DNA from: Chitinophaga skermanii
GTDB taxonomy: Bacteria; Bacteroidota; Bacteroidia; Chitinophagales; Chitinophagaceae
DNA: 64,000 nt
Reading direction: 5' to 3'
NCBI RefSeq assembly: GCF_003259335.1
Contig: NZ_QLLL01000006.1
Location: forward strand, 186,001 to 250,000
Shown here in pieces: positions 25,918-34,670 of the stretch. The notes under the pieces were generated by a model. That model saw nothing but the letters and a program-made list of their open reading frames with translations, was not told the origin of the DNA and did no database searches. The position numbers and the translations under genes were made by a program. The stretch's first letter is position 1. Each line of letters begins with the position of its first letter.

Positions 25918-26079
25918 ACTAAAGGTTGGGAAGTTGCTTACTGAAAGTCGACAAAAAGCTTACTGAATGTCGGTGAAATGGGCAAAAAACAAGGAAAATG
26001 TCGACAAAGTGTCGACAAAAGGCTTACTCAACCCTTGCCAGTACTGGGTTAGTGTCGGTAAATGTCGGTGGAGAGTCGG
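25914..26079. repeat. GCTTACT and TGTCG(A/G) repeat cluster
   Basis: GCTTACT at 25914, 25936 and 25958 (22-nt period) and again at 26022; TGTCGACA at 25999 and 26010; TGTCGG at 25968, 26053 and 26063 with a GAGTCGG variant at 26073. The last three keep a 10-nt spacing. The segment GTCGACAAAA(A/G)GCTTACT occurs twice. Confidence 0.7.
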
Positions 26080-26384
26080 AGATTTCTTTAAAAACCCTTG
26101 AAAACACTGGAAACCTACTTTGTGAGTATTAGGAATTAGTTGGTTGCCAATTTGTTAAAACAGCTACCCATTTAGGAAGCTTTACGTAGCTTGGTTTTTG
26201 ACATAGGTGGAACTAAAGAAGCCTGAGAATTACGTGTTAACCATGTAAATCGGCAACGAAGAATGTTTGTAAAACTAACCTCACCGCGAGCTCTTCTCTT
26301 CATTCATCAAAAATTGAAAGGAAATACATGTATTAGATTATTTGCTTATTGTGATTTTACTAGTGCAATTTTTTTGATTGTTCA

Positions 26385-27284
26385 CTATTGCAACACAGCA
26401 ATCGGCACGCCTACCTGTACAGTAAAAGCACGCCTATACACTTCGTTTAATTTCGTTGTATGTACATCATCATTTGCCATGTAAAGCCATTCGCGACCTG
26501 CGCCTGTGTGCCACCATGCAGCTTGTAATTGTATGAATACCTTGTTAGCGAATTGCAACTTCAAACCTGGTTGTATTTGGTAGCCATTCGCTTGGTGTTT
26601 AAAACTGATGGGATGTTGAAAGGAAGGAACCATGTTCCAATCGGCTACTGCATTATAGCGAAGCTGCGTGTAGGCTATGTTTGGGTGAAGAAAAAATTTA
26701 GAGTAAAGGGGAATTTTAAAATTGACTTTTAACTGCACGCCTTTCCATTGTTGATTATAGGTAGATCGAAGGTTAGAAGGCGTATTAGCATCAGCCGGTA
26801 ATAAATACAGGTTTTGTGTTTGGTAAACAAAGTCGGGATTGAATTGTAGCACATAATCGTTGTTAAAATGCCACTCATATCCTAAGCCTGCTTTTACCTC
26901 GAATACACGTCCTTTCCCTGCATCGAAAAAACCATTGTAAAGCATCTCACTTCTATTGTCTTTACCATAATCCCGGTCAGTTGCCGTACCCGATATGATA
27001 CCTGACCAACTTGCTTCTCCACGAATAAACCAAGATGGATTTACATGGATAGTAGCTGTACTTAATAACCCAGCCGTTTGTATATCTTTCCAAATAAGTT
27101 CTGATAGTACATTGGGGTTTGTACCGGCAGCATTACCGGCAATCGACCAGCGCGTGTACTGATGGCTGTATTGAGGTGCGATGTCTATCGCAATTCGGGG
27201 TTTGCGAAAAAAAGCACCGGCCGACTGTGCTTGGGCTTCTTTTAGAGAAACTACAAGAACAGCGGCCAGTAAGCTTTTGCGCAT
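26385..27284 (-). CDS. omptin-like outer-membrane barrel protein in the mannan operon
   Basis: 299 residues with signal peptide MRKSLLAAVLVVSLKEAQAQ. The rest is alternating aromatic beta-strands of a ~10-strand barrel. The segment LSELIWKD followed about 45 residues later by TATDRDYGKD resembles the omptin layout, where a DxD pair forms half of the active site; the partner Asp-His pair is not obvious, so protease activity is not claimed. Last gene of the mannan susC operon. An earlier Met at 27302 would overlap the mannanase stop; the Met at 27284, 8 nt after that stop, gives a proper signal peptide. Confidence 0.65.
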   Translation of the reverse strand: MRKSLLAAVLVVSLKEAQAQSAGAFFRKPRIAIDIAPQYSHQYTRWSIAGNAAGTNPNVLSELIWKDIQTAGLLSTATIHVNPSWFIRGEASWSGIISGTATDRDYGKDNRSEMLYNGFFDAGKGRVFEVKAGLGYEWHFNNDYVLQFNPDFVYQTQNLYLLPADANTPSNLRSTYNQQWKGVQLKVNFKIPLYSKFFLHPNIAYTQLRYNAVADWNMVPSFQHPISFKHQANGYQIQPGLKLQFANKVFIQLQAAWWHTGAGREWLYMANDDVHTTKLNEVYRRAFTVQVGVPIAVLQ

Positions 27285-27292
27285 AATGGTTT

Positions 27293-28321
27293 TTATTTCC
27301 ATGTGGGCATCTTATCCAAATTAATTACGTTATCAGCGGAATACAATTGGTTAATTTCTCCATGGGTATTATGGTCGTACGTTAATTCCGACCAGCTCAT
27401 AAAGAATGTCCAACTCGGTTGATTTTTCAACTCTGTAGGCGTTGGCAATTTCTGGCATTCACCGATAGCTATCGGTTTACCTTTTGCTGCGCGTACCATA
27501 ATTTCGTACTTCGTTTGCGTATAGCCACTTCCATCGTACACATCCAATGCAGCGATATCGAAATAATTAGCGCCAGGATTATAGTCATTGGCATCACCCG
27601 AAAGTGAGCCGAAGTCTTGAATATCCCAAACCCATATTAAGTTAGTTAATCCTTTCGTATTGGTCATGTAATCGTGTAACATTTGGTACAATTTGCGTGT
27701 ACCGTTCGCACCTGGACGACCACCCCACCAAAACTTGCCTTGGTTCATTTCGTGGTATGGGCGCCATAATACTTCTACTTTCGCATCTTTCAGTTGTTGC
27801 AAGTATGAACAAACTTCATCTACTTGCGATTGCCATTTCGTGTGTAAAGCTGTACCGGGCGTCAGCAATTCTGTCCATTGTTGATCACTTAAACCACTCA
27901 GCACACCTTTCCCATCATCCCAACCACAAGGCTGTGTGTACGCTGGGTTACATGCATGCCACATGATATTTACAATAGCACCTTGCTTGTATTGCTTCAA
28001 TGCTTCGTTGATCATCAACTGGCGGTTGTTGATATTGTCTTGTTGGAAAAGAAAATCTCCGCTCCACAAAGCAGGATACTTGCCGGTTGTGTTGAAGATT
28101 TCATTCGTCCAACGGGCAGGTGTAGCATTGGGTTCACGGTTGTGAATGCCCGACAATGTTTTCTTACCTGAAATACTATACAAGTAATTAAGGGTTTGAA
28201 ACTTCGACTTCACAGTATCTTCTGTAGGCGTGGGTGGCGTCGTTTTCGTATCGTTCTTGCTGCAAGCACCAAAGCTCAACACAGCAGAAATTATCATCAA
28301 ATAAATATTCATCTTCTTCAT
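27293..28321 (-). CDS. GH26 endo-beta-1,4-mannanase, lipoprotein
   Basis: 342 residues with lipobox SFGAC (C20), so membrane-anchored and probably at the cell surface or outer-membrane inner leaflet. The TIM barrel shows GIHNRE near 58-63, WRPYHEMNQGKFWWGG with acid/base E191, and PIAIGECQ with nucleophile E288, the GH26 signature. It should cut beta-mannan into mannobiose and longer oligomers. It is the fourth gene of the SusC-SusD-lipoprotein-GH26 operon (10-nt gap upstream). The nearby epimerase and GH130 genes confirm the mannan role. Confidence 0.93.
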   Translation of the reverse strand: MKKMNIYLMIISAVLSFGACSKNDTKTTPPTPTEDTVKSKFQTLNYLYSISGKKTLSGIHNREPNATPARWTNEIFNTTGKYPALWSGDFLFQQDNINNRQLMINEALKQYKQGAIVNIMWHACNPAYTQPCGWDDGKGVLSGLSDQQWTELLTPGTALHTKWQSQVDEVCSYLQQLKDAKVEVLWRPYHEMNQGKFWWGGRPGANGTRKLYQMLHDYMTNTKGLTNLIWVWDIQDFGSLSGDANDYNPGANYFDIAALDVYDGSGYTQTKYEIMVRAAKGKPIAIGECQKLPTPTELKNQPSWTFFMSWSELTYDHNTHGEINQLYSADNVINLDKMPTWK

Positions 28322-28331
28322 AACTTTTAGA

Positions 28332-29255
28332 TTAAGGTTGCGTTTTCACATCGACCCAAAACTTGCGCGGACGCTTTACGAATTTGTCAAAATCAGAATA
28401 GATATTACCCCAGTCATCTACCCCACTTAAGGTGAATTCGAAGGCACTATTTGCAATGGTTTTGCTTAAGCCGTTACCTAAATCAATCGTTCTTGCACCT
28501 GAGAATAACGCGGTGGTACGTTTACCATTTGCGTCGATGAAGGTGACTGTATTGTTACTATAATCGCGTTCCCAAGTACTTTCGCCTTTCGGGATAACAC
28601 GGTACAGGTTGTTTACATCGGTAGCTGGATTCGTGAATAAGAAATTTGCATACAATCCATCAGCACCTGCACTATTTACCACTTTACCCGTTGTTTTACC
28701 ATCAGGCGTAATACCTGTGAATGTAAATTCCAATGTATTGTCAAGTTCGGCAGCAGGTCCACCTGTTGTAGGCCATACCCATGGTTTGTCGGTCATTTTC
28801 ATCACACCACCGCCACCATACTCTGGACCGGTACCACCATATACCACTAAGTTTTGAATGCTGTATTTGCCGAGAATGGTTTCAGTAAAAGGAATGATTT
28901 CCACTGTCCAATCGCGTTTACTACCTGCTTCGGAAGTAATGGTGAATTTGTATTGATTATTATTAGCTGTAAAATCGAGCTGTTGGCCGTTGGCCGGGCT
29001 AATGTTTGCTTTATACGAAGTTTGAACTTGTGCTACTACTTTGCTGAAATCGGTATTGGGTTGAACGAGCACCTTCACAGAAGCTTTTGCTGCTGTACGA
29101 TCAATTGTAGCAGGACCGATTTGTACTAAGTCGCCCCCTAAGGTAATAGCCTCGATAGAACGTTCGTTGCTTTCTACACCTTTAAATGGATCTTTGGCAC
29201 AAGCATTCAATAGCAAGATAGCAAGTAATGATATATAAAGAAATGTACTTTTCAT
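28332..29255 (-). CDS. surface glycan-binding-type lipoprotein in the mannan operon
   Basis: 307 residues, lipobox LLNAC (C19). The N-terminal part (about 30-125) looks like a DUF5018/Ig-like domain (SIEAITLGG, KRDWTVEI), and the C-terminal part is beta-rich with aromatic residues. Its place between susD and the mannanase is the usual slot of SusE-like or surface glycan-binding proteins that hold the polysaccharide for the SusCD complex. No catalytic motif is visible. Function is inferred from position and architecture. Confidence 0.72.
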   Translation of the reverse strand: MKSTFLYISLLAILLLNACAKDPFKGVESNERSIEAITLGGDLVQIGPATIDRTAAKASVKVLVQPNTDFSKVVAQVQTSYKANISPANGQQLDFTANNNQYKFTITSEAGSKRDWTVEIIPFTETILGKYSIQNLVVYGGTGPEYGGGGVMKMTDKPWVWPTTGGPAAELDNTLEFTFTGITPDGKTTGKVVNSAGADGLYANFLFTNPATDVNNLYRVIPKGESTWERDYSNNTVTFIDANGKRTTALFSGARTIDLGNGLSKTIANSAFEFTLSGVDDWGNIYSDFDKFVKRPRKFWVDVKTQP

Positions 29256-29264
29256 GTGACGTGA

Positions 29265-30788
29265 TTATTTCATGAGAGGATTTGTATCAATCTCGCGTTG
29301 CGGAATCGGGAAGAAATACGCACCGCTAGTGATGGTTTTACCATATTGTTGCACCAATACTTTTTCCATGCTGTTGGTTCTACGTAAATCGAATAAACGA
29401 CTGCCTTCGAAAGCCAACTCCCATGCACGTTCTTGTACCACTGCATTTCTAAATGCCGCTACGCTGAGATTCGGGTTTAAATCGCCAATACCTGCCCTAC
29501 CGCGAATTTTATTTACAGCACCATACCCTTCTGGAGTAGGCCCACAAGCTTCTGCATATACTAACAGGATATCAGAATAACGAATAATCGGAGAATTGGC
29601 GCTGGTTGCATCACCAATACGAGCTGGATCAATGAATTTACGGGTGAATGGGCGTGAGCTACTGTTGATATCGAGATTGTAAGTTACCCCGTTGTTCGTA
29701 TACGACGATACAATGAGTTGTGTTTTACGTTTATCTACATCATTATAGCTGGCATATACATTGTTTTCCGTGCGGAAGTGTCCCCATCCTTGCCCAATAT
29801 TGATGTTTGCGCTGGCTGGGTTTAATGGATCGTAAGCGATTGTCATCGGGCGATCCGCCGGCAGGAACATATTCGGCAGTTTAGAGAAACTTCCTTCACG
29901 GTCGCCACTGCGATCCACTGCAGCGTCGAAAATATGCTCACTTACAGCTGATTTCTTATAGATATCGATATTGAATATATCAGGTAAGTTTTGTGTGAAA
30001 TTAAAGGCCGATTGTTCAGTCATTACTTTACCCGCATACAATTTGGCATTGGCATACATTTCATCAGCATTGGTAACAAAGTCGTAACCTGGAGAGCTAT
30101 TCGCTTTTGAAGACGCAAGATGTAAATATACTTTAGCTAATAAGCCCAATACAGCCGCTTTGTTAGCACGACCTTCACTTATGCGTTCTTGTACAAGTAA
30201 TGTTTCTGCTTGTTTCAAATCGCTGATAATAAGATCATATGCATCTTTGATAGATGATTTTGCGATTGGAATTTGCGTAGCATCATCAATTACCGTGGTG
30301 CGTAATGGTACTTCACCGAACATACGTACGAGGTTGAAGAAATGCAATGCACGGAGGAAATAGCCTTCACCGGTAATCTGCTTTCTTTCAGCATCTACCA
30401 TCGCCGGTATATTGGGTACGTTTTTAATCACGGCATTCGCGCGGGCAATACCGCGGTACATGTAAGTCCATATATTATCCAAGTCGGAGTTTGTAGAAGT
30501 GGTTCTCAATTCATCCAACTCGAAGTTACCTACACCGGCATCTCCTTTCTGCGTGAGATTTTCCGTGGGTAACTCGGTGGTGATGTAGTAACCACGACCA
30601 TAATACCCTACTTCCGGTAAAACGGCGTATGCGTAAATGATCGCAGCCCTAGCATCATCGGGGGTTTTGTAAAAGGTGTTGGAGTTGATCATACCATAAG
30701 GCTTCTCCTCCATTTTTCCACAACTGGTTATGAGGCCTAAGCTGAGGGCAGCGGCCAAACTTAGCTTTATATAGAAATGTTTTTTCAT
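29265..30788 (-). CDS. susD: SusD/RagB-like glycan-binding lipoprotein (mannan locus)
   Basis: 507 residues with lipobox ITSC (C23). SusD-like N-terminal domain (TFYKTPDDARAAIIYAY), TPR helices with FLRALHFFNLVRMFGEVPL and RANKAAVLGLLAKVYLHLAS, and the RagB/SusD C-terminal domain (VVQERAWELAFEGSRLFDLRRT, YFFPIPQREIDTNP). It caps the neighbouring SusC and binds manno-oligosaccharides at the cell surface. The gap to susC is 22 nt. Confidence 0.93.
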   Translation of the reverse strand: MKKHFYIKLSLAAALSLGLITSCGKMEEKPYGMINSNTFYKTPDDARAAIIYAYAVLPEVGYYGRGYYITTELPTENLTQKGDAGVGNFELDELRTTSTNSDLDNIWTYMYRGIARANAVIKNVPNIPAMVDAERKQITGEGYFLRALHFFNLVRMFGEVPLRTTVIDDATQIPIAKSSIKDAYDLIISDLKQAETLLVQERISEGRANKAAVLGLLAKVYLHLASSKANSSPGYDFVTNADEMYANAKLYAGKVMTEQSAFNFTQNLPDIFNIDIYKKSAVSEHIFDAAVDRSGDREGSFSKLPNMFLPADRPMTIAYDPLNPASANINIGQGWGHFRTENNVYASYNDVDKRKTQLIVSSYTNNGVTYNLDINSSSRPFTRKFIDPARIGDATSANSPIIRYSDILLVYAEACGPTPEGYGAVNKIRGRAGIGDLNPNLSVAAFRNAVVQERAWELAFEGSRLFDLRRTNSMEKVLVQQYGKTITSGAYFFPIPQREIDTNPLMK

Positions 30789-30810
30789 TGTTGATACGAA
30801 TTAGAATGCG

Positions 30811-33800
30811 TTAGAAAATCACATGGGCGCCTAATGATACAGAACGTGGTCGTGGGTATGCACCGCCGTTAATACCAGCCTCACCTACTTCAGGATCGAA
30901 ACCTTTATTGAATTTCGAGAACGTGTATAAGTTGTTTCCTGATAAGTACAGACGCAAGCTTTTAACCGCTTTCAAGCTAGGTAATGCTATGTTATAACCA
31001 AGTGTTACATTCTGAATACGTAAGAAGGAACCGTCGGTGATATAGAAATCCGATGCACGGTAACCACGTGTAGCATTTGCTCTTGGATACTCGTTGCTTG
31101 GATTATCTGGGGTCCAACGTTGTAACCAACGGGAAGGCGTCATTTTCTGGAAGTCCCATACGTCATTGCCTTGTACACCATATAGTTGCAAGGAAAGATC
31201 GAAGGCTTTGTATTTAACATTCGTATTGAAACTGTATATGAAATCGGGATTCGGGTTGCCGATAATTGTTCTATCGTATGAGTCGATCACGCCATCAGGT
31301 TTTCCATCAGGGCCACTGATATCTTTGTACTTAATTTCACCAGGTTGAGCATCAACGCCTGTTAAACCAGCTTTAATACCTTCGTCGAGCGTTTGGATAA
31401 TCCCATCCGTTTTGTAGCCATAGAATACAAACATAGGCTGGCCAACAGTGTACGTGCTAATTTGCTGACGAACAGATTCATACAAAGAACCAATCAATAC
31501 TTGGTTACTTTCACCCATAGAAACTACTTTGTTTCTATTCATTGTAAACATACCGCCTACGCTCCAGTTAAAATCTGATCCATTGATGATTTGTGCATTC
31601 AAACCTAACTCCACCCCACGGTTTTCAATTTCACCATCGTTAATCCATTGACGATCGTAACCGGCAGATGGTGCGATTGTTTTCAAGCGTAATAAATCGT
31701 TTGTACGTTTAATGTAATAATCGGCGCTAAACGTTAAGCGTTGATTGAAGAAACCTACATCGATACCGGCATCCAAAGAGCGTGTTGTTTCCCATTTCAA
31801 ACTATTGTTACCTAAACCGGCTACAATTGTTCTACCTTGTTCATCATTTGCGCCTGCTAAACCGGGACCAAAACCTGTTTCAAATACAGCACCCGTGTAA
31901 TATTTATTCGAACCAAAACGATCCAATGTTTGGTAAGGCGAAATACCTTGGTTACCTGTTAAACCATAACTAACGCGGAGTTTTAATTCCGAGAACAAAT
32001 CCCAATCTTTCACGAATTGCTCTTCGCTCGCCTTCCATGCAAATGCACCAGATGGGAAGAATGCCCATTTATTGTTCGCACCGAATTTTGTAGAACCATC
32101 GGCACGCGCCGTTAAGGTAAAGAGGTAACGATCTTTTAATGTATAGTTAGCACGCGCATACCATGATGAAAGATTGAAGCGTTGGAGATCATTTGAAATT
32201 AACATGGTACCGGCTGTTCCGAGGTTTTCATTTTCGAGAACATCGTTAACAAAATTCTGTCCTACTAACGTAGAAAAACGATTCTCTGTTTTTTGGAATG
32301 AATAACCAGCTAATAATGTAATGGCATGTTGACCGAATGTTTTATTTGCTGTAAAATAGTTCTCTGTTAAGAGATCGAAATAGTTACCATTGGCAATAGA
32401 ACCATAGCTGCCTTTGTTATCCAAAGCGCGCTGTGTACTGTTTTTAGGATCGTATTGATCTTGTACGCTGTTACCGAATTTTGCATTCAACGACGTGCGG
32501 AACTGTAACCATGGCAATATCTTAAAGTTCATGTACGCATTACCCAGTACATCTGTTGTTTTATTCGTGTTGAGCAATTGGTTCATAAGTGCAATGGGGT
32601 TGCCAAAATCTGTATTGCTCGTTTTGAAGAAAGCACCGGTTGAGTCGTACACAGGGAAAATACGGCTTCTACCTACACCTAATTGTTGACCACTACTTTT
32701 AGTGAATGCTAGAATTACATTGGCACCAGCTGTAATGTTTTCGTTTAGTTTTTGATCGAGGTTTAGGCGTGAAGTATATTTTTCGTAACCGTTGTTGCGT
32801 ACCATACCTTCCTCGTTGTAATAGTTACCAGAGATAGCGTACTTTGTTTTATCGTTGCCACCATCGAGTGTTAAGGTATAGTTCTGAGAATATGGATTGC
32901 GGTATACTAATTTTTGCCAGTCGGTATTATAAGGCCATTGTGGCTTATTAGGATCGAGACCGCGTAATTCCGCAATAGATGGGAAGTACACCATACCATT
33001 TCCTACTGGTCGGTATACACCAATGTAAGGTACATCTGCAGCAATGGCACCACCAGTAATAGCCGCTTCATTGGCAAAGGTTGCATCCTCTATTGGATTG
33101 CGCCAAATATCGGGCTTATTCGCTAGGAAAGAAACGGTTTGTAGCGTATTGAATGAAATGCGGTTCTGATTGGTTTTCCCTTTGCGGGTGGTAATTACAA
33201 TTACACCATTCGCACCACGGGAACCATAGATAGCCGCTGAAGACGCATCTTTTAACACCTCGATCGATTCAATATCGTCGGGATTGATTTGCTTTAAGTT
33301 ACCGGCATCGCCCCAAGGATAGCCATCTACTACGAGTAATGGATCTTTCGAACCATTCAAAGAAGAAGCACCGCGAATACGGATCGTAGCCCCTGCGCCA
33401 GGAGCACCGCCGCTTGTAGTTACTTGTACACCTGCGATTTTACCTTGTAATAGTTGATCGACTGAAGAAGCAGGTGTTTTGTTCAAATCGCTACCTTTTA
33501 AAGTAGCAACAGCACCTGTAAGATCACCCTTTTTTACTGTACCGTACCCTACTACAACCACATTATTAAGGTTATTAGCAGCTAGTTCCATTTGTACGGT
33601 ATAGGAAGATTGTTGGCCAATGGTGAGTTCTTTTTTCACCATCCCGATATAGGAAAACACGATTGTTTTTCCTTCGGCGGGCACTTTTAACGTAAAATGT
33701 CCATCTGCATCACTTACCGTCGCCGTTTTAGTTTCCTTTACCACAATTGTGGCCCCCGGTAAGGGTTTTGCTTGGTCATCTAATACCCTTCCAGTAATTG

Positions 33801-33876
33801 TTTTTTGTGCTTGCGCTTGTAACGTGAATAGGAATAATAGAAAAAAAGTACCATAGCATGCAATGAATTTTTTCAT
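30811..33876 (-). CDS. susC: SusC/RagA-family TonB-linked outer-membrane transporter (mannan locus)
   Basis: 1021 residues: signal peptide to about 23, carboxypeptidase-like regulatory domain (ITGRVLDDQAKPLPGATIVV, 26-105), plug (VVVGYGTVKKGDLTGAVA, then IRIRGASSLNGSKDPLLVVDG and IYGSRGANGVIVITTRKG, 107-235) and a 22-strand barrel ending in GAHVIF. It imports oligosaccharides with the SusD lid, powered by TonB. First gene of the five-gene mannan operon, divergent from GH130. Confidence 0.95.
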   Translation of the reverse strand: MKKFIACYGTFFLLFLFTLQAQAQKTITGRVLDDQAKPLPGATIVVKETKTATVSDADGHFTLKVPAEGKTIVFSYIGMVKKELTIGQQSSYTVQMELAANNLNNVVVVGYGTVKKGDLTGAVATLKGSDLNKTPASSVDQLLQGKIAGVQVTTSGGAPGAGATIRIRGASSLNGSKDPLLVVDGYPWGDAGNLKQINPDDIESIEVLKDASSAAIYGSRGANGVIVITTRKGKTNQNRISFNTLQTVSFLANKPDIWRNPIEDATFANEAAITGGAIAADVPYIGVYRPVGNGMVYFPSIAELRGLDPNKPQWPYNTDWQKLVYRNPYSQNYTLTLDGGNDKTKYAISGNYYNEEGMVRNNGYEKYTSRLNLDQKLNENITAGANVILAFTKSSGQQLGVGRSRIFPVYDSTGAFFKTSNTDFGNPIALMNQLLNTNKTTDVLGNAYMNFKILPWLQFRTSLNAKFGNSVQDQYDPKNSTQRALDNKGSYGSIANGNYFDLLTENYFTANKTFGQHAITLLAGYSFQKTENRFSTLVGQNFVNDVLENENLGTAGTMLISNDLQRFNLSSWYARANYTLKDRYLFTLTARADGSTKFGANNKWAFFPSGAFAWKASEEQFVKDWDLFSELKLRVSYGLTGNQGISPYQTLDRFGSNKYYTGAVFETGFGPGLAGANDEQGRTIVAGLGNNSLKWETTRSLDAGIDVGFFNQRLTFSADYYIKRTNDLLRLKTIAPSAGYDRQWINDGEIENRGVELGLNAQIINGSDFNWSVGGMFTMNRNKVVSMGESNQVLIGSLYESVRQQISTYTVGQPMFVFYGYKTDGIIQTLDEGIKAGLTGVDAQPGEIKYKDISGPDGKPDGVIDSYDRTIIGNPNPDFIYSFNTNVKYKAFDLSLQLYGVQGNDVWDFQKMTPSRWLQRWTPDNPSNEYPRANATRGYRASDFYITDGSFLRIQNVTLGYNIALPSLKAVKSLRLYLSGNNLYTFSKFNKGFDPEVGEAGINGGAYPRPRSVSLGAHVIF

Positions 33877-33914
33877 ACAGCATATCAGTTTTAAATACGT
33901 AGAATTATTTAAAA

Positions 33915-33922
33915 CAAAAGTA
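33915..33922 (-). promoter_or_regulatory. possible -7 box of the mannan susC operon
   Basis: TACTTTTG on the reverse strand, 39 nt upstream of the susC ATG, matches TAnnTTTG. No -33 TTG at the right distance, consistent with control by the HTCS activator. Confidence 0.4.
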
Positions 33923-34017
33923 CCTGGGAAGGAGAAGCGATATTGGTGTTATTCTAGCAGAATATGGTGTTTACCTGCGGTGGGCTTTTTAATGAATTTC
34001 TTTTTGTTTGTTTGTTG

Positions 34018-34059
34018 TTTGTGGTTTGTGGTTTGTGGTTTGTGGTTTGTGGTTTGTGG
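34018..34059. repeat. heptamer tandem repeat (TTTGTGG)6
   Basis: Six perfect head-to-tail copies of TTTGTGG, preceded by the variant TTTGTTG and followed by TTTGTTA, about 140 nt upstream of susC in the divergent control region. Confidence 0.9.
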
Positions 34060-34118
34060 TTTGTTATAGTATCCTAGGGGCAGTTGGGATTTACTTTTAT
34101 TTCATTATTGTACATTTT

Positions 34119-34223
34119 ACTTTCTTTGATCGGCCAAAGAAAGTAACAAAGAAAGGCGAAAAACGGGGCGTGAACGGCGGCCCCGTTTTATCGGGGCGTT
34201 GATGGGGCGTTGGGGGTACTGTG
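34119..34223 (+). repeat. dispersed two-hairpin element, copy A
   Basis: Hairpin 1: ACTTTCTTTG (34119-34128) with CAAAGAAAGT (34135-34144). Hairpin 2: AAAACGGGGC (34160-34169) with GCCCCGTTTT (34180-34189). Then TATCGGGGCGTTGATGGGGC and TACTGTG. The whole 105 nt aligns with a copy at 62682-62787, including one compensatory base-pair difference in hairpin 2. Confidence 0.8.
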
Positions 34224-34670
34224 CTGCCGGGCGGTGGGGGGCTACATTGATGGGGGTGAATGTGTTTGATTTTTTGTAAGTGTGGCTGTTTATATGAGAG
34301 GTGTAAATATGGGTGTACATTTATTTACATGGAGGGACATGGGGCGGTGGCTTTTACTTGATCGATTTGGGGAATGTAGATGTATTCGTTTTTTTTTGCT
34401 TGATAAATTAGTTGTGGTTTAAATAGGACGGTATTGAGTAATACAACAGGACACATGGCAATAATTGCATAGATATTTTTTTCATTCCTCATCTTCTCCC
34501 CCAAAAAATCAGTCGATTTGTATTTTAAGCATAATACTTAGATAAATAAGTATTACAACAGTATATCCCTTGCTAAATAGCTTTGTAATCGACAATTTCC
34601 ACTTGCGTTAGCCTACCACACTAGGCAAATGGATAAAAAAACATCACCATAATACTATAATAAAAAACAT
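34224..34670. other. intergenic remainder upstream of GH130
   Basis: GT-rich sequence after repeat copy A, then AT-rich sequence. A TAnnTTTG-type box lies at 34578; otherwise nothing recognised. Confidence 0.4.
34578..34585 (+). promoter_or_regulatory. possible -7 box of the GH130 operon
   Basis: TAGCTTTG matches TAnnTTTG about 85 nt upstream of the GH130 ATG; no consensus -33 element is seen. Confidence 0.35.

Larger units (their letters stand above)
25683..26384. other. 700-base convergent intergenic region with periodic repeats
   Basis: Lies between the ends of two convergent genes, so promoters are not expected. It contains the operon terminator, a 10-bp-periodic TGCCG array, a 22-nt periodic GCTTACT triplet and TGTCGACA/TGTCGG clusters up to about 26080; the remainder to 26384 is AT-rich and featureless. 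A 75-codon open frame at 25739 is an artefact of the repeat. Confidence 0.6.

Noticed and set aside
25739..25966. A 75-codon open frame with an apparent 10-residue repeat (CRKxP, CRFMP, CRKMP).
   Set aside because: The 10-nt DNA period forces a 30-nt protein period in every frame. The frame starts at TTG inside a terminator T-run and has no support as a gene.
25823..26079. A CRISPR-like array.
   Set aside because: Units are only 10-22 nt with no 20-40 nt unique spacers, and no cas gene is in the window.
34008..34202. Open frame giving a repeated VVCGLWF peptide.
   Set aside because: It is only a translation of the heptamer repeat (7 x 3 = 21 nt period) and continues into the hairpin element.
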